From NCBI GenBank assembly GCA_963678205.1, contig OY782760.1, positions 2,790,001 through 2,854,000 on the forward strand: 64,000 nucleotides of DNA. Direction: 5' to 3'. Position numbers and translations under genes: made by a program. The DNA is from G963556115 sp963678205. GTDB lineage: Bacteria > Planctomycetota > SZUA-567. Shown piece after piece: positions 25,819 to 36,600 of this stretch. The number at the start of each line of letters is the position of its first letter. Within the stretch, counting starts at the first letter, position 1. The notes beneath the pieces are model-generated. The model made no database searches, was not told the DNA's origin, and saw only the letters and a list, made by a program, of their open reading frames with translations.

Positions 25819-28776
25819 ATGGCCTGGTTAGGAATTGATATCGGTAGTATCGGACTGGGAATAGTCCTGCTTGACGATAAAGCAGAAATTATTTTCAAAT
25901 GTTACAAGCGCCACCAAGGGGAAGCACTCAGTGCACTCCAATCAGCACTAAATGATATTGATAAAAACGTAGTAAAGGGTATTGCACTTACAGGCAGCGG
26001 AACAGAGCGCCTTAATATTGGTGGAGTTCGCATTGATCCTATTGTAGCAGGTGCAGAAGGTGTAAAGAAGACTTTACCTGGAGTTAGAAATATTATTTAT
26101 ATTGGTGGAGGTTCTTTTTCGCTTACACAACTTGATGAAAACGGCAAATACACAAGATCAAGCATTAATTCAGCCTGTGCCTCTGGCACAGGAGCCTTTT
26201 TAGACCAACAGGCGACACGCCTGCAGATTCCGCCAACAGAACTAGCGCAAAAAGCGATGAGTTATAAGGGGCATGCTCCAGGCGTTGCTACACGTTGTGC
26301 AGTTTTTGCTAAAAGCGACATGATCCACCTTCAGCAGGAGGGTTTCTCAGTTGAAGCTATCGCCGCCGGTTTATGTGCTGGTCTTGGAAGCTCAACTGTT
26401 GACGGGTTGCTTGGCGGCAGAAGTATTGAGGGCAAAACAACTATCATCGGCGGTGTGGCAAAAAATACTGTAGTAGTAAATGCAGTAAAGGAAAAAATTG
26501 GCACAGAGGTCGTTATTCCTGAGAATCCTGAACTGATCAGTGCACTTGGTGCAGCAAATATAGCAATAAAATATAATGGAGAAGGTGGAGTAAACTTCTC
26601 AGGACTTCGTCCAGAGGATGATCACAAAAAGCAGAGCTACCTGCGACCTGCTCTTGAGCTTAAACTTAGCGACTACCCAGATTTTAAAACTGCAGAACAC
26701 TGGGTAAATGAAGACAAATCAGAAATAGCTATAGTAAAGCCTTCAAGCGGAAAGCTTACTGTTTCTTTAGGTATTGATATCGGTTCGACATCGACTAAAG
26801 CAGCTATTCTTGACAATGACAATAATGTTATCGGTTGGATCTACCGCAAGACTGCTGGTGACCCTATCAAAGCAGTCCAGCTCCTTTTCAAAGCTTTCAA
26901 AGATATGCAACAGCAAGGAGGCTTCACCCTTGACGTTAAAGGTGTTGGTACAACAGGATCAGGACGTAAAATGATTGGTGAACTTATAGGTGCTGATTTA
27001 GCAACAAATGAAATCACTGCTCATGCTACTGCGGCAAGTTTTATCGACCCAAAGGTTGACACTATTATCGAGCTTGGTGGACAGGACGCTAAATTCACCC
27101 AACTGCAGAATGGCATGGTATACAATTCTATCATGAACTATGTTTGCGCAGCAGGTACTGGTAGTTTCATTGAAGAACAAGCTCATAAATTAGATATTCC
27201 ACTTGCAGAATATGCAAATAAAGTTATGGGTCTGGAGTGCCCCAAAACATCTGACAGATGTACAGTTTATATGGAAAGAGACCTAGATATTCTTCTTGCT
27301 AGAGGCTGGAGTAAAGAGCAGGTAGCGGCTGCAGTACTCCACTCTGTGCGTGACAATTATTTGAATAAAGTCGTTGGAGGACTACATATTGGTGATCACA
27401 TATACTTTCAAGGAGCAACAGCCAGAAACAAAGGTCTAATTGCAGCTTTTGAAGTAGAGCTTGGGAAACCGATTCAAGTCAGTCCATTCTGCCATGTTAC
27501 AGGCGCTCTTGGTATGTGCCTGCTTGCAAAGGATAGAGTAGCTGAGGAGAAGAAGTCTGAGCGATTCGAAGGATTTGATTTTGCAGAAAAAGAAATCTCA
27601 GTAACTTATGAAGTATGTGAACTCTGCCACAATAAATGCAATCTGTCAATTATCAAATCAGGCGATAAATCTCTTGCTTGGGGTTTAAAATGTGGAAGAG
27701 ATTATGATGACGAAAAGGTAAAAGTAAAGAAAGTAACAACTTTTGACTGGTGGAAAGGTCGTGAACAAGCTTGGGCAAAGCCTATCAAAAGTATCAGAGA
27801 TGGCGGACCTAAAATTGGCATACCGAGAAGTCTTGGAACCTATGGTTACTATCCATTCTGGAACGCATTCTTTGCGAATCTAGGCTGCATAGCAGAGCTC
27901 AGCGGCAGATCGACAGAGAGTGTGCTTCACAAAGGGCTAGAAATATCTCAAGCTGAGTATTGCGCTCCAGTGGCAATGAGCCATGGACATGTTCGTACTT
28001 TACTTGATAACCCGAAGTATGATTATATCTGTATTCCCCACATGATTAGGGAACCCGTTCCAGAAGGATTTACCGATGCCCACTTCTGCTGCTATGTCCA
28101 GTCACATCCTTCTGTGCTGGCTCAGACCAATGGGCTTAATTTTGGCAAGAAACTACTAAGTCCACTTGTTCAGTTTAATCTTCCAGAGTCAGTCCAAGTA
28201 GCACAGCTTTCGGAAACTCTTTGCGGTCCATTATGCGTAAGTGAAAAAGAAATTAAAAAATCTTTACGCAAAGCAAAAGCTCACTTTGCCTGGTTTAACA
28301 GTGAAAGTAAGCGCCTTGGTACTGAAGCTCTTAAAGCTATTGAAGAACAGGACACAATGGGTATCGTCTGCATAGGACGTCCATATAATACCTGTGACGG
28401 TGGAATGACACTTGATTTACCTAAGAAGATTGCGGAAATGGGCTACCCCGTAATCTATATGGATCAACTGGATTTTGATCTTTCATCAATTCTACCTGAA
28501 TATAATAACATGTACTGGCATTATGGGCAAAAAATACTAGCATCAGCAAACTATATTGCCAATAGTAAACGCCTGTTTGGGCTTTATTTTACAAACTTTA
28601 TGTGCGGACCTGACAGCTATATCATGACGTACTTTAAAGAAGAAATGGCAAAAACTGGCAAACCATATCTCTGCCTGCAGTTTGATGGGCATGGTGCAGA
28701 CGCTGGATACCTTACAAGAATTGAGGCAGCACTTGAAAGTTTCCACCTTTACTCAGGTATTACTCGTCCACAATAA
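25819..28776 (+). CDS. Large acyl-CoA dehydratase activase-like protein (two BcrA/BadF ATPase domains plus DUF2229)
   Basis: A 985-residue protein. Two ASKHA ATPase domains of the BcrA/BadF/HgdC type follow each other: residues ~1-260 (WLGIDIGSIGLGIVLLDD; CASGTGAFLDQQATRL; TRCAVFAKSDM) and ~315-585 (LGIDIGSTSTKAAILDND; CAAGTGSFIEEQAHKL; DRCTVYMERD). In each, the two Cys match the ligands of the [4Fe-4S] cluster shared at the HgdC dimer interface, so the tandem could form that dimer within one chain. A Cys-containing link (CELCHNKCNLS, ~600) leads to a DUF2229/COG3580 domain (GIPRSLGTYGYYPFW). It should couple ATP hydrolysis to low-potential electron transfer. The partner gene follows 48 bases later. 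Confidence 0.9.
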   Translation: MAWLGIDIGSIGLGIVLLDDKAEIIFKCYKRHQGEALSALQSALNDIDKNVVKGIALTGSGTERLNIGGVRIDPIVAGAEGVKKTLPGVRNIIYIGGGSFSLTQLDENGKYTRSSINSACASGTGAFLDQQATRLQIPPTELAQKAMSYKGHAPGVATRCAVFAKSDMIHLQQEGFSVEAIAAGLCAGLGSSTVDGLLGGRSIEGKTTIIGGVAKNTVVVNAVKEKIGTEVVIPENPELISALGAANIAIKYNGEGGVNFSGLRPEDDHKKQSYLRPALELKLSDYPDFKTAEHWVNEDKSEIAIVKPSSGKLTVSLGIDIGSTSTKAAILDNDNNVIGWIYRKTAGDPIKAVQLLFKAFKDMQQQGGFTLDVKGVGTTGSGRKMIGELIGADLATNEITAHATAASFIDPKVDTIIELGGQDAKFTQLQNGMVYNSIMNYVCAAGTGSFIEEQAHKLDIPLAEYANKVMGLECPKTSDRCTVYMERDLDILLARGWSKEQVAAAVLHSVRDNYLNKVVGGLHIGDHIYFQGATARNKGLIAAFEVELGKPIQVSPFCHVTGALGMCLLAKDRVAEEKKSERFEGFDFAEKEISVTYEVCELCHNKCNLSIIKSGDKSLAWGLKCGRDYDDEKVKVKKVTTFDWWKGREQAWAKPIKSIRDGGPKIGIPRSLGTYGYYPFWNAFFANLGCIAELSGRSTESVLHKGLEISQAEYCAPVAMSHGHVRTLLDNPKYDYICIPHMIREPVPEGFTDAHFCCYVQSHPSVLAQTNGLNFGKKLLSPLVQFNLPESVQVAQLSETLCGPLCVSEKEIKKSLRKAKAHFAWFNSESKRLGTEALKAIEEQDTMGIVCIGRPYNTCDGGMTLDLPKKIAEMGYPVIYMDQLDFDLSSILPEYNNMYWHYGQKILASANYIANSKRLFGLYFTNFMCGPDSYIMTYFKEEMAKTGKPYLCLQFDGHGADAGYLTRIEAALESFHLYSGITRPQ

Positions 28777-28824
28777 AGTATTATAATTAATTTAAAAGCT
28801 TCTAACTCAATCAGGAAATAAACA

Positions 28825-30078
28825 ATGGCAAGAACAGAAGAAAGAAAATTAGTCCATTCCAAAAAGGGCAAGGTTCTATTTGTTCCTAATATGGAGCCAT
28901 ACTGTGTAAAAATCATGCACAGTGTATTTACCACACTCGGTTATAAGTCAATTGTACTTGAAGAGAGTGATGAAACGCTTGCACTAGGGTTTAAGCATAC
29001 AAGCGGTGGAGAATGTGTCCCCTGCCCTATTACAACTGGAGCACTAATAAAAGCTATGCAGACCTATGACTTCGCGCCTGAAGACGTAGCTTTATTTATG
29101 CCTACAGCATGTGGGCCTTGCAGATTCGGCCAATACGCAAAGCTCAACGAAATCATCTTCAAGAAAAAAGGATGGGATAAAATCCAGATAATGAGTCCAA
29201 GTGCAGAAAATGCTTATGACGGCATGCCACTCAAGGCTCGAGTAAACCTCTGGAAGGCTCTCCTGCTTGGAGATATCTTCAGGAAAATTGCCTGTAAGAT
29301 TCGGCCATATGAAATCAATAAAGGTGAAACGGACAGAATTATTGAAAAACATATGGATAAAATGTCCAAGCTATTTACCCAGTTTGATGTTTCAAAAGCA
29401 TCCCAACTGCTAAAAGAATGCGTAAAAGAAATCCAACAAATAGAAATTACTGATGAAAAACGCCCACTAGTTGGTGTCGTTGGTGAAATTTATGTTAGGT
29501 CAGACTCATATATTAATAATGATCTGATCAGAAAGATTGAAGAGCTGGGTGGGGAAGCATGGCTCACACCATTCTCAGAATGGATTTTCTATACAGTAAA
29601 GGTTACAGAACTTCTTAGACAACAACATTCAACAAACTCAAAGAATGTTTTGCAAAAACTAAAATCTGTAAAAAGCAAAGCAATAAACTGGCTTGAGACA
29701 ACTTTTGTCTTTGAAAAATGGGAAAAAGAGTTTTACGCTGCGGCATCCCCTATCCTTGATGACAGACACGAATGGGATGTTGAAGATGTTATGGAAGAAG
29801 GACTCAAGTATATCCCATGGCAGTTTGAAGGTGAATCTATACTTACTCTAGGACGTGCAAAATTATTTGTTAAAAAAGATGGAGCAAAGGCAATTGTCAA
29901 TGCTTCTCCTATGTTCTGCATGCCTGGAACTGTAACGACCAGCATTTTCCCAGTAATAGAAAAAGAACTTGGAGTACCAATTATCTGTAACTTCTATGAC
30001 GGCTCTGGAGACCCCAATAAGAGTCTAGCGCCAGTAATGCACTATCTGGTTGAAGAGCATAAAAAGCAAAATGTATAG
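28825..30078 (+). CDS. COG3581-type partner of the activase (2-hydroxyglutaryl-CoA dehydratase-activator-like)
   Basis: The 417-residue protein corresponds to the third part of the large clostridial activase-like proteins, COG3581. Conserved Cys motifs are GGECVPCPITTGAL (~residues 54-67), MPTACGPCRFGQYAKL (~91-106) and SPMFCMPGTVTTSIFPVIE near the end, and these could bind an iron-sulfur cluster. In many Clostridia these domains form one chain of about 1400 residues, while here the protein is split after the DUF2229 domain. It follows the activase by 48 bases on the same strand and closes with a strong terminator. The true substrate of the complex is unknown. Confidence 0.88.
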   Translation: MARTEERKLVHSKKGKVLFVPNMEPYCVKIMHSVFTTLGYKSIVLEESDETLALGFKHTSGGECVPCPITTGALIKAMQTYDFAPEDVALFMPTACGPCRFGQYAKLNEIIFKKKGWDKIQIMSPSAENAYDGMPLKARVNLWKALLLGDIFRKIACKIRPYEINKGETDRIIEKHMDKMSKLFTQFDVSKASQLLKECVKEIQQIEITDEKRPLVGVVGEIYVRSDSYINNDLIRKIEELGGEAWLTPFSEWIFYTVKVTELLRQQHSTNSKNVLQKLKSVKSKAINWLETTFVFEKWEKEFYAAASPILDDRHEWDVEDVMEEGLKYIPWQFEGESILTLGRAKLFVKKDGAKAIVNASPMFCMPGTVTTSIFPVIEKELGVPIICNFYDGSGDPNKSLAPVMHYLVEEHKKQNV

Positions 30079-30104
30079 GACAGTATTACTATCTTAAATA
30101 ATAA

Positions 30105-30140
30105 AAACAGCCACTCCTTTAATAGAGTAGCTGTTTTTTT
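30105..30140 (+). terminator. Terminator of the activase operon
   Basis: AAACAGC-x-ACTC pairs with GAGT-AGCTGTTT across an 8-base loop, followed by a run of T. Confidence 0.85.
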
Positions 30141-30164
30141 AGACTAACAAAAAACCATTGGTAA

Positions 30165-31352
30165 TTATGCAATAACTAGATTTACCTTCCTTTCTTTAAT
30201 CCACATCCATAACGACATAATTAAAGCTAAAAAGATAAAGATTACAGGATACTTTATTATATCAACCAATTCAAACCCATAAGACGTAGATATACCAAAG
30301 AGAACCTGAAATAGGCCAGCAACCCCCCAGCTCCCACCAACAACCCAGCCCGCTCTCTCTGTAGGGGTAAGACCCCGAGAGTACTTAGCCGCAGTAGCAA
30401 TTACCGGGAAAATAGCACTCCCCCAAGTAATACCAAGAAACAATGTTACCAAAATAAGCATACTGCCAGGCTCAACAAAAACAAATATCAAATAAGCCAC
30501 TATTGCTAAAGCCTGAGTAATAACTCCCAACAAATAACGAGATACTCTTTTAGACATCCATCCCCACAAATACGATCCACATGCACCAGATAGCCCGAGC
30601 AATGCAATCACAAGCCCACTCCACTCAACTGCGGTATTCGCACCATATATAGTTTCCAGGTACTTACTGTAAATGGTATACAAAACTGCAACTGGCGTAA
30701 CTAGACATGAAGTAAACAACACAAGAGTAGCTATATGAAAACTAACTTTATTAGAATTTCGCTTTTTTTGGCGAATAATCGTACTCTCGCTAAGTCCAGC
30801 ATAAGCGATTCTCTTTCTGATAGTGAAGATCAATGCAGTGCTGAGCAGACCAGGAATAGCCAGCAACCAATACCCATTAAATTGAAAATTCATAAACCAT
30901 TGAGAAGAAATAATAGCTCCACAGGAAAAGCCAAAAAAACCTCCTGAAAGAAAGATAGGTACTCCCAAATGCTCATGATCGCCACTGGCAATATGAGCAG
31001 CAACTACGCCATCTGGGTGAAAAATACCTGTACCAATCACACTTATAATCGCAATAACTATAAAAGATTCATAAGAATCAATCAACCCGATACAAGCCAT
31101 CAGAGCAGAAATAGCCGGTCCTATAAGCAAAAACAGCTGCTTAGGAAATTTTTTCGAAACATTTGCAGCGAGTGGCTGAATAATATTCACAATAATCCCG
31201 CATACTCCCACAACTCCAGCCAACGCGCCAAATGAAACATTTAGCCGCGTCTCAAGAGCTGGCAGAATCGGCATCAAGAGCCCAACATACATATCTACTA
31301 CAAGATGAGCAAATGCAAGAATCAAAAGATAGGCCATATTAACGATAGACAT
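30165..31352 (-). CDS. MFS transporter, fosmidomycin-resistance (Fsr)-like
   Basis: The 395-residue protein has about twelve membrane segments and the Fsr-family marks AHLVVDMYVGLLMPILP near the N-terminus and GTGIFHPDGVVAA in the first half, where Fsr has FHPE. Fsr exports fosmidomycin in E. coli, but substrates in other species are untested, so drug export is only a possibility. It is a single minus-strand gene facing away from carA. Its stop codon faces the terminator of the activase operon. Confidence 0.85.
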   Translation of the reverse strand: MSIVNMAYLLILAFAHLVVDMYVGLLMPILPALETRLNVSFGALAGVVGVCGIIVNIIQPLAANVSKKFPKQLFLLIGPAISALMACIGLIDSYESFIVIAIISVIGTGIFHPDGVVAAHIASGDHEHLGVPIFLSGGFFGFSCGAIISSQWFMNFQFNGYWLLAIPGLLSTALIFTIRKRIAYAGLSESTIIRQKKRNSNKVSFHIATLVLFTSCLVTPVAVLYTIYSKYLETIYGANTAVEWSGLVIALLGLSGACGSYLWGWMSKRVSRYLLGVITQALAIVAYLIFVFVEPGSMLILVTLFLGITWGSAIFPVIATAAKYSRGLTPTERAGWVVGGSWGVAGLFQVLFGISTSYGFELVDIIKYPVIFIFLALIMSLWMWIKERKVNLVIA

Positions 31353-31651
31353 AGATATTCCTAAGATAAGACATTTTTTTTAACCACCTTAACAAAGCAA
31401 AATATTACTTAAAAATTATAATATGAAATAATACTATTTAAGAAATCCAATGTCAATCTGCTAAATAATTATTATCTAATGCTCATTTTCCAATTATTAA
31501 AAAAACTCAGAATAGCTCTGGTGTTGTGTAGATTTACGAATATAATTGTTACAATTTTGAAATACATGGTTGATCAGACCTAATTTTTCATATAATTGAA
31601 GTAAAAAGAAGTTATTTTTCTTACCCTATATATTATGAAAGAGTATCGGAA
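31353..31651 (+). promoter_or_regulatory. Intergenic region with a possible carA promoter
   Basis: The region carries the divergent starts of the MFS gene and carA. TATAAT at 31591-31596 lies about 55 bases before carA, and a TTGATC at 31570-31575 is a -35 candidate with only a 15-base spacer. No PyrR-type leader, attenuator hairpin or arginine-repressor box was recognised. Confidence 0.4.
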
Positions 31652-32761
31652 ATGACCAAAGGTTATGTTGCACTTGAAGATGGAAGAGTTTTTGAAGGCG
31701 TCTCTTTTGGAGCAGAAGGGAAACAGAGCGCTGAGGTAGTATTCAATACCTCAATGACAGGCTATCAAGAGATTCTCACTGACCCTTCATATACAGGTCA
31801 GATAATTACAATGACCTACCCCTTAATTGGAAATTATGGAACAAATAACGAAGATATTGAATCCAGAGGAATTTTTTGCTCTGGATTTATTGTAAGAGAA
31901 TACTGTGAATATCCATCGAACTTCCGCAGCACTCAAACCCTTGGTGACTATCTCAAGGCAAATAACATACCAGGCATTACCGATATTGATACAAGAGCGC
32001 TAACCAAGCATATCAGAACTGCAGGAGCGATGAGAGGTATTATTGCCGCAGGTGATTACAACCCGATAGAATTAGTAAAAGAAGCTCAAGCAGCACCAAT
32101 GCTTGAAGGTAGAGATCTTGTAAGTCAGGTAAGCACAACAGAAAAATACATTTTTGCAGAACCATGCTACTGGATAAACGAAGAGAAAAATAAAAAATAT
32201 AATGTAGCAGTTTATGATTACGGAGTAAAGAAAAACATCTTACGTTGTTTATACAGTCTTGGATGTAACGTCACAGTATATCCTGCTACAGCCAAACCTG
32301 AGGAAATACTGAAAGATAATCCAGACGGTATTTTTCTATCAAACGGTCCTGGAGATCCAGAAGCAGTTACGTATGCCATTGATAACGTAAGAGAACTTAT
32401 CGGCAAAAAACCGATTATGGGCATATGTCTTGGGCATCAGATTTCTGCACTTGCACTTGGCGGAAAAACATACAAATTAAAGTTCGGCCATAGAGGAGCG
32501 AATCACCCTGTAAGAGATGAATCTACCAAGAGGATTGAGATCACAAGTCAAAACCATGGATTTAGTGTAGATATGAATAGTTTCCCTAAAACTATTGCAG
32601 AGGTAACTCACATCAACTTGAATGATAATACAGTAGAAGGTTTAAGACATAAGACGGAGCCGCTGTTTTCTGTACAGTATCACCCAGAATCATCAGCTGG
32701 ACCGCACGATGCAGATTACCTGTTCACTCGCTTTATCAAGATGATGGAAGAAAACAAGTAA
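31652..32761 (+). CDS. carA: Carbamoyl-phosphate synthase small subunit
   Basis: CarA hydrolyses glutamine and passes ammonia to CarB for carbamoyl phosphate, used in pyrimidine and arginine synthesis. The 369-residue protein has the CPSase_sm N-terminal domain (ALEDGRVFEGVSFG; FNTSMTGYQEILTDPSY) and the class I amidotransferase domain. The catalytic Cys lies in GICLGHQ (~residue 259) and the His/Glu in QYHPESSAGPHD near the end. The length is normal. A TauE-like gene starts 4 bases after the stop, before carB. Confidence 0.96.
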   Translation: MTKGYVALEDGRVFEGVSFGAEGKQSAEVVFNTSMTGYQEILTDPSYTGQIITMTYPLIGNYGTNNEDIESRGIFCSGFIVREYCEYPSNFRSTQTLGDYLKANNIPGITDIDTRALTKHIRTAGAMRGIIAAGDYNPIELVKEAQAAPMLEGRDLVSQVSTTEKYIFAEPCYWINEEKNKKYNVAVYDYGVKKNILRCLYSLGCNVTVYPATAKPEEILKDNPDGIFLSNGPGDPEAVTYAIDNVRELIGKKPIMGICLGHQISALALGGKTYKLKFGHRGANHPVRDESTKRIEITSQNHGFSVDMNSFPKTIAEVTHINLNDNTVEGLRHKTEPLFSVQYHPESSAGPHDADYLFTRFIKMMEENK

Positions 32762-32765
32762 TAAG

Positions 32766-33596
32766 ATGGAGTTTGCAGAAGCAATAATTTACATTTTAAT
32801 AGGAGGAGGAGCTGGTATTCTCGCAGGGATGTTTGGAATAGGGGGTGGAATACTTATTGTTCCATCAATAGTACTCCTCACCGGCATGAACCTGAAAGAA
32901 GCATACGGAACCTCACTAGCAGCGCTAATGCTACCTGTTGGAATTTTTGGCTGTATGGTTTATTATAAAAAGAAATTACTGGATATAAAGGCAGCACTTA
33001 TCATTGCAACCGGTATAATGTGTACTGTAGGGATTGGAGCATACCTTGCAAATATCCTTGATTTAATTGTACTCAAAATAACCTATAGTATCTTTCTTTT
33101 TTATATCGGTTTGAAATTTATAAAACCACTGCAATTACTAAGAATAGCGGTTAATAAAATAAAAGCAGAGGCCAGAGCTGATAAGCCTCTGAATATGCAG
33201 CAAGTAAGTTTAAATTATACAGTACTGAGTAATAAAAGTTCTTATATAAAATGCTTTATCATTGGTACTCTTGCAGGGATCAATGCTGGTTTTTTTGGTG
33301 TTGGAGGTGGGGCAATCATAGTCCCGCTGCTTACTATATGGCTAAGCTTTACCCCAAAGAAAGCAATTGCAACCTCCCTTGGAGTACTTCTGCCCCCAAT
33401 AGGATTACCAGGGGTACTAGTATATTATAGTGCAGGTAATTTAAACTTTCATGTTGCGGCCTATGTCGCAATAGGACTATTATTAGGGACTATATTTGGA
33501 GCCAAGATAACAGTACGCCTGCCTGCAGGACTGATAAAGACTACATATGGGGTACTCCTTATAATTACCGGAATTAAGTTTACACTGAATATTTGA
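32766..33596 (+). CDS. TauE/SafE-family permease between carA and carB
   Basis: The 276-residue membrane protein has two repeated TauE halves, each starting with a Gly-rich helix (GAGILAGMFGIGGGILIVPSI and LAGINAGFFGVGGGAIIVPLL). This is the signature of the sulfite/anion exporter family. It begins 4 bases after carA and ends 51 bases before carB, so it is co-transcribed with both. No such gene is usual in car operons, and nothing in the sequence explains why it sits here. The transported compound is unknown; organic acids or sulfur compounds are typical of the family. Confidence 0.88.
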   Translation: MEFAEAIIYILIGGGAGILAGMFGIGGGILIVPSIVLLTGMNLKEAYGTSLAALMLPVGIFGCMVYYKKKLLDIKAALIIATGIMCTVGIGAYLANILDLIVLKITYSIFLFYIGLKFIKPLQLLRIAVNKIKAEARADKPLNMQQVSLNYTVLSNKSSYIKCFIIGTLAGINAGFFGVGGGAIIVPLLTIWLSFTPKKAIATSLGVLLPPIGLPGVLVYYSAGNLNFHVAAYVAIGLLLGTIFGAKITVRLPAGLIKTTYGVLLIITGIKFTLNI

Positions 33597-33647
33597 TAAT
33601 TAATTAAGTTTATATATTACAATCATTTTAATGAAGGACAGTGCAAA

Positions 33648-36600
33648 ATGCCTAAAAGGACAGACATCAAGAAAATTTGTATTATTGGAGCTGGTCCAAT
33701 TGTTATTGGACAAGCGTGCGAATTTGACTACTCAGGCGCCCAAGCTTGTAAAGTACTTAGGCAGGATGGTTATGAAGTAGTTCTTCTAAATTCAAACCCA
33801 GCTACAATCATGACAGATACTCTAATGGCAGACAAAACTTATATTGAGCCTGTTACCCCAGAGTACCTTATAGAAATCCTCAAAAAAGAACGTCCAGACG
33901 CTTTACTGCCAACACTTGGTGGGCAGACAGGCCTAAACGTTGCATTTGAAGCAGCCAAGACAGGCATTCTTGAAGAACTCGGTATTGAGATGCTGGGAGC
34001 TGATGCAGATACAATTGAAAGAGCTGAAGACAGAGACCTGTTCAAACAGACAATGGCTGAAGCAGGTATTGACCTTCCAAAATCAGGGCTAGCCAGAACG
34101 ATAGATGAAGGAATGAGCCTTATTGAGGATATTGGCTACCCATGTATCATACGCCCTGCCTTTACTCTAGGAGGTACAGGAGGTGGTGTTGCCTGGAATA
34201 AAGAAGAATATGAGCACTTTCTCAGAACTGGTATTGAAGCCTCACTTGTAAATGAGGTTCTAGTTGAAGAATATCTTGCAGGCTGGAAAGAATACGAGCT
34301 TGAGGTAATACGTGACAAAAGTGACAACGTAGTTATCGTATGTTCTATCGAAAACCTAGACCCAATGGGAGTACATACTGGTGACTCTATTACAGTAGCT
34401 CCGATCCAGACTCTTACAGACCGCGAATACCAGAGAATGCGTGATGCAACAATTACCTGCATTAGAGCAATTGGTGTTGAAACAGGAGGCTGTAATGTCC
34501 AGTGGGCACACGACCCTAAAACTGGCAGAACCGTTATAATTGAGATGAACCCACGAGTAAGTCGATCTTCGGCACTTGCCTCAAAAGCTACAGGTTTCCC
34601 TATTGCAAAGATTGCGGCCAAGGTAGCTATTGGTTATACGCTTGATGAAATCATGAATGATATAACACGTGAAACCCCTGCCTGCTTTGAACCATCTATT
34701 GACTACTGCGTAATCAAAATTCCTAGATTCAACTTCGAAAAGTTCCCAGGCTGCGATCCAAAACTAACTTCAGCTATGAAGTCTGTAGGCGAAGCTATGG
34801 CAATAGGCAGAACATTCAAAGAAGCACTACAAAAAGGCATGCGCTCACTGGAAACCGGAAGAGCTGGTTTTGGATGTGACACAAAGGAAATTGATTACAC
34901 AATCCTTGATAAAGAAGAAATACGTGCAAAATTAACTATTCCTAATTCGGAGAGATTATATTACATTGAGGCTGCCCTTCGCCAAGGAATGAGCATAGAC
35001 GACATTCACGAATTCACCGGTGGTATCGATTACTGGTATCTCAATAACATGAAAGAGATTGTTGATGAAGGTATGAAATTAAAAGGACTCACTCTTGAGA
35101 GCGTTACAGTAGAAGAACTGACAAAAGCTAAAAGAATGGGATTCTCGGATATCCAACTTGCTCACATCTGGCATACAGACCAGTCTGAAGTTAGAAAGAA
35201 GAGAGTGGATAATGGTATTGAAGCCGTCTACAAACTGGTAGATACCTGCGCAGCTGAATTTGAAGCTTACACCCCATACTACTATTCAACCTACGAGCAG
35301 GAAGACGAGACTAGAGAAACAACAAAAGAAAAAATTATGATTCTTGGTGGCGGACCAAACAGAATCGGTCAGGGTATTGAGTTTGATTACTGCTGTGTAC
35401 ATGCTGCGTTTGCTTCAGGAGACGAAGGCTACGCTTCAATTATGGTAAACTGCAACCCTGAGACAGTTTCAACTGACTATGACACATCTGACAAACTCTA
35501 CTTCGAACCACTTACAGTTGAGGATGTACTATCAATCATAAAGCGCGAACAGCCTAAGGGTGTAATTGTCCAGTTCGGAGGTCAGACTCCTCTTAATATT
35601 GCCTCACAATTGAAAGCAGCTGGAGTGAACATACTCGGCACACCTGTTGAAGCAATCGACCGAGCTGAAGACCGTTCACAGTTCAAAGAAATGCTTAATA
35701 AAGTCGGTCTGAAACAACCCGGAAATTCTACAGCAATAGAAGTAGAAGATGCAAAAGTAAAAGCCTGCGCACTTGGGTACCCTCTTGTAATGCGCCCATC
35801 ATTTGTTCTTGGTGGTGCGAAGATGGAGATTGTGCACGATGAAGAAGGGCTTATTAAATACTGGAGCGAACTTGGAGGTTACTGCGCTAAAGCTGATCTT
35901 ATTATCAGTGAAGAAAGACCAATACTCCTTGATAAATACCTTGAGAACACCATTGAGGTTGATGTAGATGCAGTATCTGATACCAAGGACGTCTATGTTG
36001 CAGGTATTATGGAACACATTGAAGAGGCGGGAATTCACTCTGGTGACTCAGCCTGTGCACTGCCACCATTTACCCTGACTGAAGAGACCCAGAATAGACT
36101 CAAGAAAGCGACTGTTGACATGGCATTAGAGTTAGGAGTAAAGGGACTCATGAATGTACAGTTCGCTATTCAAGGAGACGAAATCTATGTTCTTGAAGTA
36201 AACCCAAGAGCAAGCCGTACCGTGCCATTTGTAAGTAAGGTTACCTGTGTTCCTCTTGCAAAGGTTGCAACTCAGGTAATGCTTGGTAAAACCCTTGCAG
36301 ATCTTGGACTGAAAGATTTCAAGCCAAACTTGAAGCATGTCGGTGTGAAAGAAGCAGCACTACCATTCAATCGTTTCCCTGGTACAGATTGTGTACTAGG
36401 TCCTGAGATGAAGAGTACCGGTGAAGTTATGGGGATTGATACTGACTTTGCCATAGCCTTTGCAAAAGCTGAATTCGGTGTTGGCATGAAGCTTCCTACC
36501 TCAGGTACAGCCTTTATTTCTGTTATGGATTCAGATAAAGAGATGCTTCCACCTCTTGCACAAGACCTTATAAAACTTGGCTTTAAACTTATTGCAACTC

